Positions 12,939 to 28,120 are shown, counted from the stretch's first letter. The stretch is 64,000 nucleotides of DNA from Thuidium tamariscinum (GCA_947034885.2 OX344749.2:23327501-23391500); one strand, 5' to 3'. Made by a program: numbers and translations. Notes: generated by a model not told the origin, from the letters alone.

Positions 12939-13051
12939 TCTGCAATGTTATGAACTTCCAACCTATGAAGGTATCTATATTTAATTGCAAACTATTCTGC
13001 AATGTTATGAACTTCTAACCTATAAAGGTATCTATATTAAATTGCAAACTA
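12939..13051 (+). repeat. Tandem duplication, unit about 52 bp
   Basis: Two adjacent copies of a unit beginning TTCTGCAATGTTATGAACTT and ending TTGCAAACTA. They differ at only a few positions, which points to a fairly recent local duplication in non-coding DNA. Confidence 0.7.
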
Positions 13052-13709
13052 TTTCTAAAGTACCCCTTCTCATCCTTGGAATGACAAGACATATCACCAA
13101 GGTAGTAAAACAATCATCAAATTCCCAAATGAATAGGTTTTATCTCAGTTTAGACATTTCTTTGGACACTTCTACTCTATATTTTGTTATAGAAATGTTA
13201 TTCACTAAATAGGGATTTTAAGGGGATCTATACTGATCAATTGACATTTCACACCATATAAATGTCTACTTTTGTTGTACTTTTGATGTTTAGGGGTTGT
13301 ACATCATGTTCTTAACATCTACAATTTTCTATGATAAGTGCCTTTAATTTTTTGGTCCCCTTAAAATCCCTATCTAGTGTACAAATTTCATAAGACCTAT
13401 GGCTTGATTAGGTCTAATTAAAATAAAAACTTAAACCTCTAAGTACCAAGAATTTTTTGGAATATAAAATGAGATAAAAAGCATTCTAAAGCTTTGAATC
13501 TTTGCCCAAATCTCTCTAATACAAATTTGATGCCAAAAATGCCTTCTAAATGAATTTTTGACTTTGTGACCATTTTTAGACACTTGATAGTGCTAATGTT
13601 ATAGAAAAGACAAGTGAAGACTTAGAATTTAGACCTTGGCCTTGACATTCTATAGTCTCAAGTCCGACATAGATTTTTTGTATTCACCTTCTACAACTCT
13701 ACAAAGTTG

Positions 13710-13802
13710 GAATATGGCCTTGAATTAGAACTTGAAAGAATGGGAGTTGGAAACATATGGCCTTGAATTAGAACTTGAAAAATTGGGAGTTGGAAACATA
13801 AT
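13710..13802 (+). repeat. Tandem duplication, unit about 46-47 bp
   Basis: Two adjacent near-identical copies of a unit containing ATGGCCTTGAATTAGAACTT and GGGAGTTGGAAACATA. Non-coding. Confidence 0.7.
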
Positions 13803-13957
13803 GTAACACAATTCTAAAATATCATGTTTGAATTCTTCTCACACCATCATTTATTTTCAAATTGATGAAAAAGCCCCAAATCTACATTCCTTTTATCTAT
13901 CAAACTCTTCGACTCTTAGAGATTAATGAGTATTCCTACTAGTTATCCATGCCAAAT

Positions 13958-14215
13958 GTTAAATCCTGCCTTTGAAGGTGGGCCCAACAAGATAAATTTT
14001 GGATTCTCTGGGATAAAAGTTTAAAAAAAAACCCTCCTATTTTATGTCGTATCTAGGATATGTCTTAGACCCTCATGACTAATTTGGAGTCACTGATATC
14101 AAATATGAACTCAGAATTTGCAAAAGAAAATCATTTGCAAAAAATGAAAAATTCCTGCAATTTCCCCCGAGGTAAATTTACCCTGCTGGGCCCACCTTCG
14201 AAGGCAGGATTTAAC
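13958..14215 (+). mobile_element. 258-bp MITE with long terminal inverted repeats
   Basis: The ends 13958-13986 and 14187-14215 are inverted copies, starting GTTAAATCCTGCCTT and reading on through GAAGGTGGGCCCA with a single mismatch. The interior has no coding sequence. A related, internally duplicated copy lies at 63183-63686. TTAA occurs at both outer ends, so a TTAA target duplication is possible but cannot be separated from the inverted repeat. It sits 190 bp upstream of the oxidoreductase ATG. Confidence 0.8.
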
Positions 14216-14404
14216 GTCCGGCGTCATCCACATCAGTGCCGCAGAAGCAGATGTGGAAGCACCGGAAGCTCGAGTGCACATTTGGCAAGAATGATTCCCT
14301 GCACCCAGTCACAGTGTTTGCAAAGGAGGCGCCACAATTTCCCCAGGAGCTTCTTCTAGCATGGGCACAATACCATAAGTTCAAATAAGCCATGGTCTAT
14401 TGCC

Positions 14405-17264
<2,860 letters not shown>

Positions 17265-17776
17265 ATTTTCGTTACATTTTGTGATCTTTGCAGTTTTCAA
17301 TTTGAAGAACGTGCCGATAGTGTACATGATGTAAACACAAGTCTTTGAAATTGACAGTGGTGGATTTGAGAATGATACCGGGTGAGCTACGTTGGTGATT
17401 CCCTGATCTTGCTGTAAGTTTTACTGAATAGATATGCGAGCAACCTCTTTTAGATCATTGTTGCACACAATAGGGCGTGCCAGAGTTGGCTGACATCCAA
17501 GACTCAAAGAGAGCTTGAGTGCTTTGCTAAGTATTGTATTGTGCCCAATTTGGTAATCTACTTGCAAATTGCGAAGAGGGAATGTTGACGTCTGACACCC
17601 CTAATTTATGAACTTGTCAGTTGTTTCAAAGGACAAGTATGCTGAAGTAAAGCTGCAGGGACTTCATGGCTTCCTTCCAAACCTCGGCCGCATTTCATTT
17701 TCCCTGTAAATGATTAGGTAGAAGGCAGACTTCATGAGTTCAGTCGTTACAACGATTAGGGGAACTCCAGAGATTT
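17265..17776. other. 3' region of the oxidoreductase gene
   Basis: Contains the likely 3' untranslated region. Composition is less AT-rich than in distant intergenic DNA. No further gene is seen on the plus strand. Confidence 0.4.
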
Positions 17777-17997
17777 TCACTGAAGTTGCTCCTGTTTCAG
17801 AATCTCCTTAAGCAGAAGCTGTGCAACATCTGAAGTTCTGCTCGTGGTCATTCCTCCGCTATCAACACCCGCCATCAATGACTTCGGGCTCGACAAACTA
17901 TCGGTTCGTAACGTATCATGATGGCAGTATTTTATCACAAAATGAGGCCCCATAGGCTCCAACTTGAGCCAAGGGAAGACTGCTGCAGCATCAATTT
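17777..17997 (-). pseudogene. Orphan terminal exon or gene fragment
   Basis: A minus-strand open stretch of about 73 codons ends with TGA at 17777-17779 and begins after an AG acceptor near 17998. The peptide runs from IDAAVFPWLKLEPMGPHF to a C-terminus LLLKEILKQEQLQ. It has gene-like composition and lies between AT-rich repeats. No upstream exon is evident before the repeats beyond 18240, so this may be the last exon of a truncated gene. The family was not recognised. An acceptor at the GCTGCAG near 17987 is an alternative start. Confidence 0.35.
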
Positions 17998-18418
17998 CTT
18001 AGGGCGTAAGATAGCAACACGCATGACCATGAATTTGAGGGTTTTGAACATGATTTCTATTTACAGACATCCAACAAATTATTGAACCCTATTAGCAAGA
18101 GAAAAATGATTTTAATGCACTTTCAAATGTATTATTTGGACATTGTGAGTGTAAGTTGTGAATTTTTAAAGAGTTGACTATGAATGCACCTAATACCAAC
18201 ACCGAGGTTTGATATTTAAATGTAGTATGGGAGGAGGTCCAGAAACCGACCATCTAAAGGCTGGAACAGAATTTTGGGCAGGTCAAACATCTTGAAATAT
18301 TTTTCGGAGAATTTTCCTTGAAAGACAGCTTGAATAGGCATCTAACCAAAGTCGTTTCATATTTTTTGGAGCTCTCTAGAATTAGTTATCAAATTTTGAA
18401 GTTGAAAGGGCATAGGGC

Positions 18419-18528
18419 TCTAAAATGGTGCCCTAGCTAAAATGTACACTGTTAGTACACTGCTGAAGGCTATGAAAATGCAACATGTACAAGTATTGTA
18501 CATTTAAGATAGGGCACCATTTTAGAAG
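18419..18528. repeat. Short hairpin element, about 110 bp
   Basis: Inverted arms of about 30 bp face each other: 18419-18450 carries CTAAAATGGTGCCCTA and 18498-18528 carries its complement. The arms could fold into one hairpin with a ~47-base loop. It resembles a MITE remnant; no target duplication was recognised. Confidence 0.55.
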
Positions 18529-19186
18529 CCGCTCCATTCAAGAGCCTCCTCCTATACATAATTGTAATCATATCTATTCACTTCTCAAGATTTTCCAAGA
18601 TTTTTGAGGAGATGTTTATGGTTAGAGTGAGGGTTGTGGGTGTTGCTATCTTATATGAATCTCCATTTCATCACAGGCTTGTTAGAATCAATAATTTTAG
18701 TATAGCCATTTATGCACTATCCAAAAACAATGTTGTTTTTGACATTTTTTTCAATATTGATTTTGACACTAAAATGTTGGAAAAGGAGATGTCATGGAAA
18801 CTTAGAACATTTTGACATTACTTTAAAGGTGTTGAACAAGTGTAAAAAGTTTCTAATAAAGAAAGACATCAAAAAGAGTGTCGAAAATAGTGTCAATAAG
18901 AATAACAAAAAAGGGTAATTGTTTTCAGATATTCTTAACTAAATCTATAAAGATTCAAAATATATGAAAGAACTAGGATTTGACTTGTCTTCTTCTTGTC
19001 TTTCAAGGAGATTTAATTTTAAAAAATTTAGGAGTTGTACAATTATGTACAATAAGCCTTGCAACCCCATCTCTAGTTCTATGGCAAATAGTCTCATTAC
19101 ATAATATAATTGTGGTAGGTAGATTTAGATATTTGATTGAGATTTTTGGCCTTGGAGAAGCTACGTACCTTGTTGTGAGTCATTCT

Positions 19187-20510
19187 ACATTCTAGAAATA
19201 TCTCTCTTATGATATTTGGTTGATTTTGGAAACACTAAATTAAGGTTTTTATGATACAATGCTACAACTAGAAAATCTCATTCTACAAGATTACATGTAG
19301 TGGATTTCAATGAGCTTCAGAGTTGAGAAGACCAACATTATTGCATGCATGCTTCTTGTAATTGTTGCTTCCAACGTAGCCTAAAAATTTTGTGAGAAAA
19401 AATTGGTGTTTGTTTACAATATTGTATATGTGATGTTGTTAAAAGGTCCATGAGCAAACTAAAACTTTGTGAAATTTTAAGTAGTGTAAGTTAACTTTGC
19501 ATTATTAGATAGTGTTAATCTCATTGAATGGCCACCCATTTCTTTTGACCTCAATCTAATAGAAAATGTATTGAAGCAAGTCAAAGGTTAAGTGCAAAAA
19601 ACATGTATATCCATAACAAAGATCAAATGTTTACATCAATGAATTTGGCATGGGAGGATATATGTCAAGAAAGTATCTAAAAGTTAATTTCTATAATGCC
19701 AAACCAAATGGAAGTTGTAATAGCAATTCAAAGTAGTGGTGGGTCGTTGCAAGAAACACTTACCGGTTTTGGCTCAAAATGGCTCAAAATCAATGAGTCC
19801 TGTGAGTCCTATGACCCTTTGAAATAAATTTTTTTTAAATTGAAAAAAATATGGATAATTTGAAGAGCAATGAGAATATTATGTCTCTTGAAATTCAGAC
19901 CTAAGAAATTTTTTCTCTAAATGTTATAGACAATGGAAAATACAATGAAAATAGCTCTTTTTTCACTAATTTGGTAAAAATAGTAAAAAAATTCAAAAAA
20001 TGAAAATGAAAAATTAATTTTTTCTTCAAGTAAAGGTCTTTCTTTTGCAACAAATTTCATCTTTGGAAAAAATAAATTCTATTTTCTACACTTGCGCAAA
20101 GTCAGCCACTTTGACGACATGTGGAGGTTGAACAGTATAGTATTTTTTTAAAATTCTCTTCGTGGTCTTGTGTAACTTTAGGTGAGGTCCTTGCATGCCA
20201 ATTTTCAGCTCAAAATTTGCATTTTTGGGTCAAAAATAGGACTAAAACCCCCCCAAATGGCCAAGGTAGACAGCCAATTGGGGGCAGTTTAAAAATAGTA
20301 AAATAATTTTAAAAAAATTGAAAAAATTACACAATATATAAAACTTTTGTGTGCACCTTCATTCCAAATTTCAAGTTGACAAGGCAAACGATGCAAAAGT
20401 TATGAACAAAAAACTACCTGTTGGAGGTCAAGGGGACAAAAAATAGGACAAGTGTTTCTTGCAATCACCCTGGTACTTGATAGTAGTGGATGTACGACTT
20501 CATAGCAAAA
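19187..20510 (+). pseudogene. Tc1/mariner-type transposase relic, interrupted
   Basis: At 19525-19590 the plus strand reads EWPPISFDLNLIENVLKQVK, matching the Tc1/mariner signature around the second catalytic Asp (WP..S.DLNPIEN). At 19650-19740, after stops, it reads ISIMPNQMEVVIAIQSSGG, matching the typical C-terminal part of the same family. Several in-frame stops and frame changes are present, so it is dead. The relic is cut at 19740 by the 730-bp element 19741-20470. Possible earlier parts extend back toward 18600 but are too degraded to assign. Confidence 0.6.
19741..20470 (+). mobile_element. 730-bp inverted-repeat element with TGGT target duplication
   Basis: Begins GGGTCGTTGCAAGAAACACT and ends in the near-perfect reverse complement of that (ending GCAATCACCC at 20470). 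TGGT flanks both sides (19737-19740 and 20471-20474), a 4-bp target duplication. The ends match those of the foldback element at 36548-37621. The interior is AT-rich and non-coding. It sits inside the Tc1/mariner relic and is therefore younger. Confidence 0.8.
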
Positions 20511-20699
20511 GGGTTTTTAGTGAGCAAGAGAAAATATTGAATTTATATTATAATAGGTTCCTTCAATACTATAGCTTTCTTCTGATATCCTATTTGACAA
20601 TGTTTGTTAAATTTTTATTTTTATTTATGATTCTATGTTAAATGTGTATGAATGAAAATTGCAAAATACATAAAAGCTATACATAGGAAATTTTACCTA

Positions 20700-22943
20700 C
20701 ATAATGTGAATTTTTCTAACATAAAAGATATGGACAATGATGTTTCATAAATACATAAGCAGTCAAATCTTAAAAAATCATCACAAATATTTTTTAAATA
20801 ATAATTTTATAAACCAATGAATTTTTTCAATAAAGAATAGAATTTTTATTTTAGAATATTTAAATTTACTATATTCATTAATATTTCATAATTAAAGAAA
20901 TAAAATTAGTAGAATAATTTTGATAGTATATTCTTAAAATGAAATTTAAAAAGAAAAATTTGAAGGACTTCATTGTAAGGGTGCAAGACTTATTGGATGT
21001 TACCTTACAATTGCAATAAGGAAATCATTGTTACAATAACGGCAAAATATATACATCTTTCCATATAAGTTACTAAGAAAATTCCACTATCACGCATACT
21101 ATAACACACTAAGAATTCCCACTACTAACGAAGAAAGGAGGGTTTCAAATTTTTTCACTTGTATATTAGTTACCTAAAGCTACTTTGGGAGTTATGGTAG
21201 TTCACTCAAACACCCTCCAAAAGAAATATGTCTATATACTCTACTTTGCAATTCTCTTTCTGACATTGTTTTTGATATTTTCTTCAATCATTCTTTTCAC
21301 ATATCAAGTTTGATGTTATTTTGATACTAAAATGTGATTTTTTGTAGTATAGATCTTAATTATCTGAGTTGTATCTACCAGATAGATCTCAATTGTTGTA
21401 AAGATTATAAGTATTTTGCCTTTTTAGTAAAATAATTTTCTATTCGTCAATTTAATTTTAATTCTTGTACTAAATAAATAATTCCTATCTACCTTCACTA
21501 CAAGTTTTAGCTACTCAAGGTTGTTTTTGGTTACACATAATAGCCCAAACAATATACATACAATTGATAGATACTAAAATAATTTGAAAGTAATTGATTT
21601 TATTTTGAAAGATAAATTTAAGGAAAATCATAATTTTATTGAACTTGAAGGCTCTATACAATAGATTCTTCTATTAAATTTTTTATTGAAAGAACATGTT
21701 ACTTAATTTTAAATGGTGGAAGTAAACCAATGTATGAAATACCTCATTTGAATTTTATAAAATGTGCACTAAAATAGACCAAGACATAAATCATTCGATT
21801 GACTATTGAACATTTAGCACTTTTCAATTGAATGTCATTTTGACATCTAAAATTCATTGTGCTCAAAAGAATACCATTCAATAGAATTTGTAAGATTTTA
21901 TATAAGTATGTGACTATACTGTTGTTTTTTAGATATGTTTGAGGTGCATTGGTGATTCAAATTGATGGGGTATCATGTATTGTTAAATTCAATACCATAT
22001 AATTTTAAACTTTTGTTACCTCTATATACCTCAATTCATTCATTGTCTTTGTTAAATACACAAGAAAATCAAATATTGTAACCATATTTGATTTTCCTAG
22101 AGTTGAAGTAAAGAAGGTAGCCCAATGATCACTTCCAATGCAATTGTAATTCCACTTGCAACAACTACTTTTGAAACCAATTGCACTTTGTTGCTATGTA
22201 ACCCCTAACTACCCAAAGCCTTTTTTGAGCTTCTATAAATTTGCTTCAAATTCAACAAAAATCTAACATTTTAATAAGCTTTATCAATTTTTTGAAAATG
22301 TAATTGTACATCTTAGAGATCACTTAGGAAAAGAAATCACAACAATATCACTACAAATCTAAAAAGTTGGTTACAAAAAAAGATTAGGTTAAAGGGCCTA
22401 ATGTGCATTATCCCAATCAATTTGTAGCTTCTCAAAATCTACTCTAAAATTTTTTTAAATGAAAATCTAGTGTGTTTTTCTCTCCAAGATCTAGTGTATT
22501 TGGGGCTCATTTCTAAGAGCCCTAAACACTATTGTAAAGTCAAGATTGCAATGTACACCCTTGTACAAAATCTTGAATAGAAAAATCATTATCAAATATT
22601 TTTAAAATGTTTAAACTAGACATCAAAGAATTTTTTTTCAAAATATAAACGATAAAAATAGCAACTTCATTAGGTTTTATTTAATTTCAAAGTTTAGCAA
22701 AAATTAGATTTTGGTGCCTTGGGCATTTAGAGGTTAATGTAGTGAAAATTGTAAAAGGGTTTTAATTTAATGTGGAACTTGAGTTATTGAGGTTGGAATT
22801 GGATTGAAAGGTTACAATGAATGCAATTTCAATGAATACCATAGTGCAAGACAATTTCTATATCTGACAAAAATTCATTCATTATTCTAGATTGACAATT
22901 TTAATGGATACTTTTGGATAAACATTGCAACCAATTAGGGAAT
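20700..22943. other. AT-rich intergenic DNA, no gene seen
   Basis: About 2.2 kb of very AT-rich sequence with no credible coding region and no strong internal repeat recognised by eye. Confidence 0.5.
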
Positions 22944-24189
22944 GATTCCCTAAGGGACCAAGCTACATTTTTTTTATGCAACATAGCAATTTTGGACTAC
23001 TCAATACACATGGAATTTTTTTTTCTTTAAAATTTTCATACAACATGTAGATAAGGGGCTCTTTTGAGGCCCAAGAATTTTCATAGTTTTTGACTATATG
23101 GCTAAAAAGTTATTGCATGAAATGTAGTTCTTTTCTTTGGCCAAATAGTGGGCAAATTAAAAAAAGTCACTTTTTCTAGAAACAAATTGATTTCTATACC
23201 TCGGGGGGGGGGCACTATTTGAGATGTTTGAAGATCATGTGCATTCAAAACCTACAACCTCTACTTTATGTCCTAAAATTTAAAGAAAAAGAAAAGAAAA
23301 AAATATGTGTTCATTTTCCTACTTTAAAAGTTTATGTTTTGAATTATTGATATTTTTTCTTGTTAATGATAATTAGTTATAAATTTTTGAAGTAAAAATA
23401 TACACTATAAAGCTAAAAATAACTTTCACACCCCTATTTATATATTAAAAAAATGTCTAAAAAATGAATTAGCTTCTTATTGAAAGTTTATTTTTCTTGA
23501 ATATATGATGCAATAGTCCTCTAAATGTAACCTCTATAAGTATTTGAGTTCAAAAACATGTCAATTTAGTTCATTTTTCAACCTCTTCTAGAAAACATAT
23601 GATATGTTATTCAAGATGAAAGTTTTTGGCAATAGAAGCCTATAGACATTATTAAACAAAGCTCAAAATTATAGGTTGAAATTATAGTTTATGAAAAAGT
23701 ATTAGGAGGTTGTAGATGTCACTTGAACACACATTACCAATTCACCTTCTATATAGTACATCCCCCAAGTTTCTATACTTATATATGTATGAAAATCTTT
23801 TCACTTACTATTTCTTTCTTTGTATTTTGTACAATTTCAAACAATTTGAAATTTTCTAAGCATGTAGACAACTTGCCTTGAAGACTGAATCCCAAAAAGA
23901 ACTACAAACATGGACATTTTTTCTTACAAATGTGTCCTTGTAAAGTAAGCTATCTCGTGATTTGCAAGGCCCAACAAAATAATTCTGTCAATTTGAATAC
24001 TAAATCTTGCAATCCATGTGGTATAAACTTTTGAGTTTTTTTCTACATCTTTTCAAATTAAAGTTCTACAAGATCTTAAGGTTAGATGTGTCCAAAAATG
24101 TTTTTTCGCTGAGATTTGGTACTTGAACAAGAAATAGCAATTTTCAAGCATTTTTGGTGAAAAGATAGTCAAAGAACTTCAAGGATTAA
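22944..24189 (+). mobile_element. TTAA-family element, old degenerate copy
   Basis: Collinear with copy 1 at 6394-7346: the left end CCCTAAGGGACC, a shared GGCTAAAAAGTTAT-like segment near 23100, AATTTGAATAC/ATCTTGCAATCC near 23990, and a right end CTTCAAGGATTAA instead of CTTTAGGGGTTAA. Length is about 1.25 kb, so it carries extra internal sequence. The decayed ends mark it as older than the other copies. Confidence 0.65.
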
Positions 24190-24818
24190 TAAAGAAACAG
24201 TTTCAACCAAATGGATGAGAATACCAAAGCTTTCCATTGAAAACAACAATTTTAAAGCTATGTATTTTTGCTTTGTCTACTTAAATTATGTATTTTTCTC
24301 CTCAAAAAATAGGTGATCAAAATATTGGCAGAGATTTCTTTAGCATGAAAAAATTTGTGAATTCAATTAGTCTACATGTGTGCAATAATCCAAGGGATGA
24401 CAACAAGCCCTCTTAAGTTATAAGAGTTGAGCTTGTAGTCAGACCAAAATATTTGTAGAGTGGGGCGTCATCGTCCCAACGTCTAAGCTCGCACACTCTT
24501 GCCGGGAGTTGCGATCTTGCATTCAGGGTTTAGGGTTCAACACCCAGGTTCTCGGTGGAGCTCTGGGTGTTGTCGTGGTGCTCGCGCCGCAACCGTAAGG
24601 CATCATTATCACTGCATCTGCCTTTCATTGAAAATCTTTCTCTATTCCGTTTTCAAATTCGTGAAATTTTCATTCAACCGTGTCCGAAAATGTGGCGACC
24701 GCAGGAGAGAGGCGACCTGTGATGTGATGTAGGTGTTCGCCCGATGAGACGGTTGCCGGAGAGTTATTGGGCTTGCAGTTGAGAATTGAATTTCTGGTTT
24801 CTTATTAGGGTTTAAGCA

Positions 24819-26492
24819 ATGCGAGGCTTGGTTGATCGGCGTGCCATCGCCATTTTTTTGAGTAGATCTCGAGCACCAGGTGTGTATATTCAGAGGCAGT
24901 GCTTCTCAGCAGGGCGAGGCCGCGGACGCACTGATTTGGAGGGTGCTCCGATTCCTGAATTTGGAGCTGGCGGTAGCGCTGCGACCGATGGAGCTGGACA
25001 AGGGTTAGGGTTAGGGAGTTTCGGGACAGGGCGCGGACGAGGGAGAGGCAATGTGCCTCCCCCTGTTTCTACCCAGCCTCTCCCCCCTTTCAAGCCCTTC
25101 AAGTTGAGTCCCGCCGTGGTAGCTGCGGAGCCTGCTCGTGTGCCAGAGGCTGAAAAGAAAGATGTGGCAGACAGCCGTTTTGAGGATGCTGTTGAGGAGA
25201 AAGATGTGAAGCCCAGTCAGTCTCCTCTTAGTGCGTCATCCGATGATGGCGGTGATCTTTCTGAAGTTGATGGAGGTGATAGTTCTAAAGCTGGTGGAGG
25301 TGATCTTCTTTCGGAAGCTGATGATGGAGAGTCTGAAAAGCTGCTCTCTTTTAGGGGACTGCTTAACATCGTACCTCCAGGAGACGCTTCGCAAGTCGGT
25401 CCAACAAAGGTACCCTTCAATCCCTTCAATTTGCCAACAACTCCTTCTCCCAGTATCCTTGGGGGAGTTGCTGGTCGTGGTGGAGGAGTCGCTGGCCTTG
25501 GGAGAGGAGCACCTCTTCCTCGGGGTGAGGGACGAGGACGAGGAGCTCCGAGGCCATCACGTGAAGCTCCGATTGGAGCTGAGGAGACACCAGTTCGCGT
25601 GCAACTCTCGAGGGAGGAGGCAAGGGCCAGAGCAATGGCGTTGTTGGCAAAGGCAGAGGAGCAAGCATCACAGAGGAGAGCTACTCCACCACCATCACCT
25701 CCAGCTCCAGCAAGGCCTCAATTGTCAAGGGAAGAAGCAGTGGAGCGGGCCGTGGCAGTGATGCAGGAAGGTGTGGAAAGAAACCTGTCACGGGAGGAAG
25801 AGAGACGACGACGGGGAGGTGCGGTTGATAGCTTCGCAGAGGCCACGACTATGGTCGCGGACAGGTTTCGGAGGAGGGCAGCTGTGACTTCATCACAGCA
25901 ACCTCGAGGCCCGCAATCAGCAAAGGATAGGGTCAAACGTCAACCTCGGTTCTCTCAACGCCGGGACCAGGAAGAGGAACCTCAAGTTCCATTAACGCTG
26001 CGAGAGATGACACCCGAGGATGAGCAGAGACTCATCACTTTGGAAGAGGAGGAGCAGTTCAAGAGTTCTCTCCACTCCAAGTTTTTGGTGGATTTTGAGC
26101 CTGAATATGCTATGGAGTATTTCGGCATCAATCCTGACATTGATGAGTTACCTCAAAAGTCATTACAAGAGATCCTTGCCGAAGCGAAACCGTTTATGAT
26201 GATTGAAGGCATGACGGACGCGCAGTGGGACGGAGAAGTGCGGGACGTGTTGGAAAAAGCACCCCACTTGGAGAACCTTGTCAACTTGTATGCAGGACCG
26301 AACCGCCTCACAGCAAGGGAACAGGTTTCAAAACTTCAGGCCGTTGCTGACACTATGCCTGCTCATGTTGCTCCAGAAATCAAGGATTTCATGTCGCAAG
26401 CTATGCTTACCCTACAGAGCAATCCAGGCATTCGAATGAAGGAGAAGGAGCGGCTTATGAACAAATTTGTATCAGGTTTTTCCTCCTTTTGA
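24819..26492 (+). CDS. Probable mitochondrial small-subunit ribosomal protein mS35
   Basis: One open reading frame of 557 residues without introns. The first ~35 residues (MRGLVDRRAIAIFLSRSR...) look like a mitochondrial presequence. Residues ~35-380 are low-complexity, rich in Gly, Arg, Pro and Glu, with RGRG stretches and two LSREEA-type charged repeats. The conserved part is the last ~160 residues, including LTLREMTPEDEQRL, FGINPDIDELPQKSLQEI and IKDFMSQAMLTLQSNPG. This resembles the plant mitochondrial S24/S35 ribosomal protein family, judged from memory of the family's C-terminus. The protein would act in mitochondrial translation. The start is the first ATG after a TATTAGGG leader. A short additional 3' exon cannot be excluded, because the frame ends just after a GT-containing CAG/GTTTTT. 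Confidence 0.6.
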   Translation: MRGLVDRRAIAIFLSRSRAPGVYIQRQCFSAGRGRGRTDLEGAPIPEFGAGGSAATDGAGQGLGLGSFGTGRGRGRGNVPPPVSTQPLPPFKPFKLSPAVVAAEPARVPEAEKKDVADSRFEDAVEEKDVKPSQSPLSASSDDGGDLSEVDGGDSSKAGGGDLLSEADDGESEKLLSFRGLLNIVPPGDASQVGPTKVPFNPFNLPTTPSPSILGGVAGRGGGVAGLGRGAPLPRGEGRGRGAPRPSREAPIGAEETPVRVQLSREEARARAMALLAKAEEQASQRRATPPPSPPAPARPQLSREEAVERAVAVMQEGVERNLSREEERRRRGGAVDSFAEATTMVADRFRRRAAVTSSQQPRGPQSAKDRVKRQPRFSQRRDQEEEPQVPLTLREMTPEDEQRLITLEEEEQFKSSLHSKFLVDFEPEYAMEYFGINPDIDELPQKSLQEILAEAKPFMMIEGMTDAQWDGEVRDVLEKAPHLENLVNLYAGPNRLTAREQVSKLQAVADTMPAHVAPEIKDFMSQAMLTLQSNPGIRMKEKERLMNKFVSGFSSF

Positions 26493-28120
26493 TGATTTCA
26501 AGAGTACATGATAATCCGATTGGTTTTGAAGTAACGAGTGAAGAGATTCATACACTTCTCCATGACGGTGAGGTGATGCAGGTTACACGTGGCATCGAAA
26601 TAAAAGAGCCACAGAGCTGCGATTACTGTGTGATATTTGTGCTCTGTATTGGTTTATGCCCCAGCCTTGTTCCATGCAGTCTTCGTTGTTTCGTACCTGT
26701 GCTCTTCCTCCTGGACTGTCAAACTTGTTCTCATCAGTGACACATTCCAGATTAGCCAACACTCCGTTTCAAAGTTTCCAGTTTTGCGTATACATTCAAT
26801 GTGATGCCGAAGCTTTGGCTGGCTAGTCTAGATGATTACAGCACAGGTGTCATGGTGATGCATAGGTATTCTGCACAGGCTAATGTGTCACAGGAGTATC
26901 TGAACACTAGAACTAGCGTCAATGATTCTGATGACTTTAGCACAAGGGTGGGATACATCAATCATACCAAACCTGTGCTTGAGTGTCACAATAGCGATCC
27001 TCAGATCTCGATGCCCTGGCAGATCGACCTCTCCATTTTGCATTAACACTTCACAACATTTGCTTCTTATAAGAATAGAAGGTAGTCTAATACGGTAATA
27101 GGAACTTCACTCAGTTCTGGAGTCGATGTGGTTTACAAAAGAACTCATCTTAAAAGTAGTCTGTTCTAATAGTGCCCATGTTCTAAGAGTGAACATGACA
27201 CGGGTAAACTTTTATTTGCGAACTCCTTTTTCACATACGGGTGACTTTTTATTCCTCAAAGACCAGTAAGTTATGAAATTTTTTGGAGTGCACAAAACAT
27301 TTTGAGAGCTGTTGTACAATGTGACACATTGTCACAGTGTGGTAAACAGTGTGGTGAAAAGTGGCGTACCACCCAGGTCAATTAATTAGCCCCCCCACCT
27401 CTTTCAAGAAATTTACAAGCCATTGATTAAGAAAAAAACAACTGATGTTTGTAATTATCATTGATTTCTCAAAAATTCCCGAGCCACTGATTATGAAAGA
27501 TTTAATTTGAATTGTTCAGATATGGATATGGTTCAAATATGAATACATATACAAATTTAGATACAAATATGAATACAAATATAAATACATGATCATTTGT
27601 CCCATAATGTTTGTCAATAAGTTGGTTTCAAAAAATTACAAGAGGAGAGGGAGGAGGGGAGGGAAATGAAGATTTAAAAATTTAAAAATTTAAATTTTTT
27701 TTGGGTGCATAGTGATCGTGCATCCAAAAAGAATTTAAATTCTTAAATTATAAATTCTTTGGCCTGTAAAAACATGCCAAGTGTACTAAACCTAAATTAA
27801 ACTTTTTTTTTATAGAATAGATAGTTATTGCCACTTTTTGGTACTAACATTGTTCACACACAATGTAATGTACCAAAAAGTGGCACTAACTGCCAATCCA
27901 TATCCTACAATGGGGTTTTAATTTGAAGTCTTAGCACATTTACTTTGAACTAATAAAAGAAACCCCATTCAGAACCCAAAAGAAATTCGTTTCGCCACAA
28001 ATAATGGCCACGCATGCAGGTGGCGCCACGTGGTAACCCGTGGGCAGGCATCCCAAAGCAGTCCACATTTGACAGGACCAGAAATTCACCATATCCCCAG
28101 CAACTGCCCGTAGAAGTAAT
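26493..28120. other. Intergenic region between the mS35-like and PGK genes
   Basis: The first ~550 bases have gene-like composition and probably include the 3' UTR of the upstream gene. The remainder is AT-rich, with a small inverted repeat at 27822-27893. From about 27960 composition rises again toward the phosphoglycerate kinase leader, and promoter elements are expected there. No coding region is supported. Confidence 0.4.
27822..27893. repeat. Perfect-arm palindrome, about 72 bp
   Basis: The arms TGCCACTTTTTGGTAC and GTACCAAAAAGTGGCA face each other and extend into imperfect pairing (AGTTATTG / CTAACTGCC). Probably a miniature element or a hairpin. No function is assigned. Confidence 0.5.

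Larger units (their letters stand above)
11700..13957. other. AT-rich intergenic DNA with short tandem duplications
   Basis: No gene is seen. The stretch holds a 15-G run at 12603-12617 and two direct tandem duplications that are listed separately. Confidence 0.5.
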
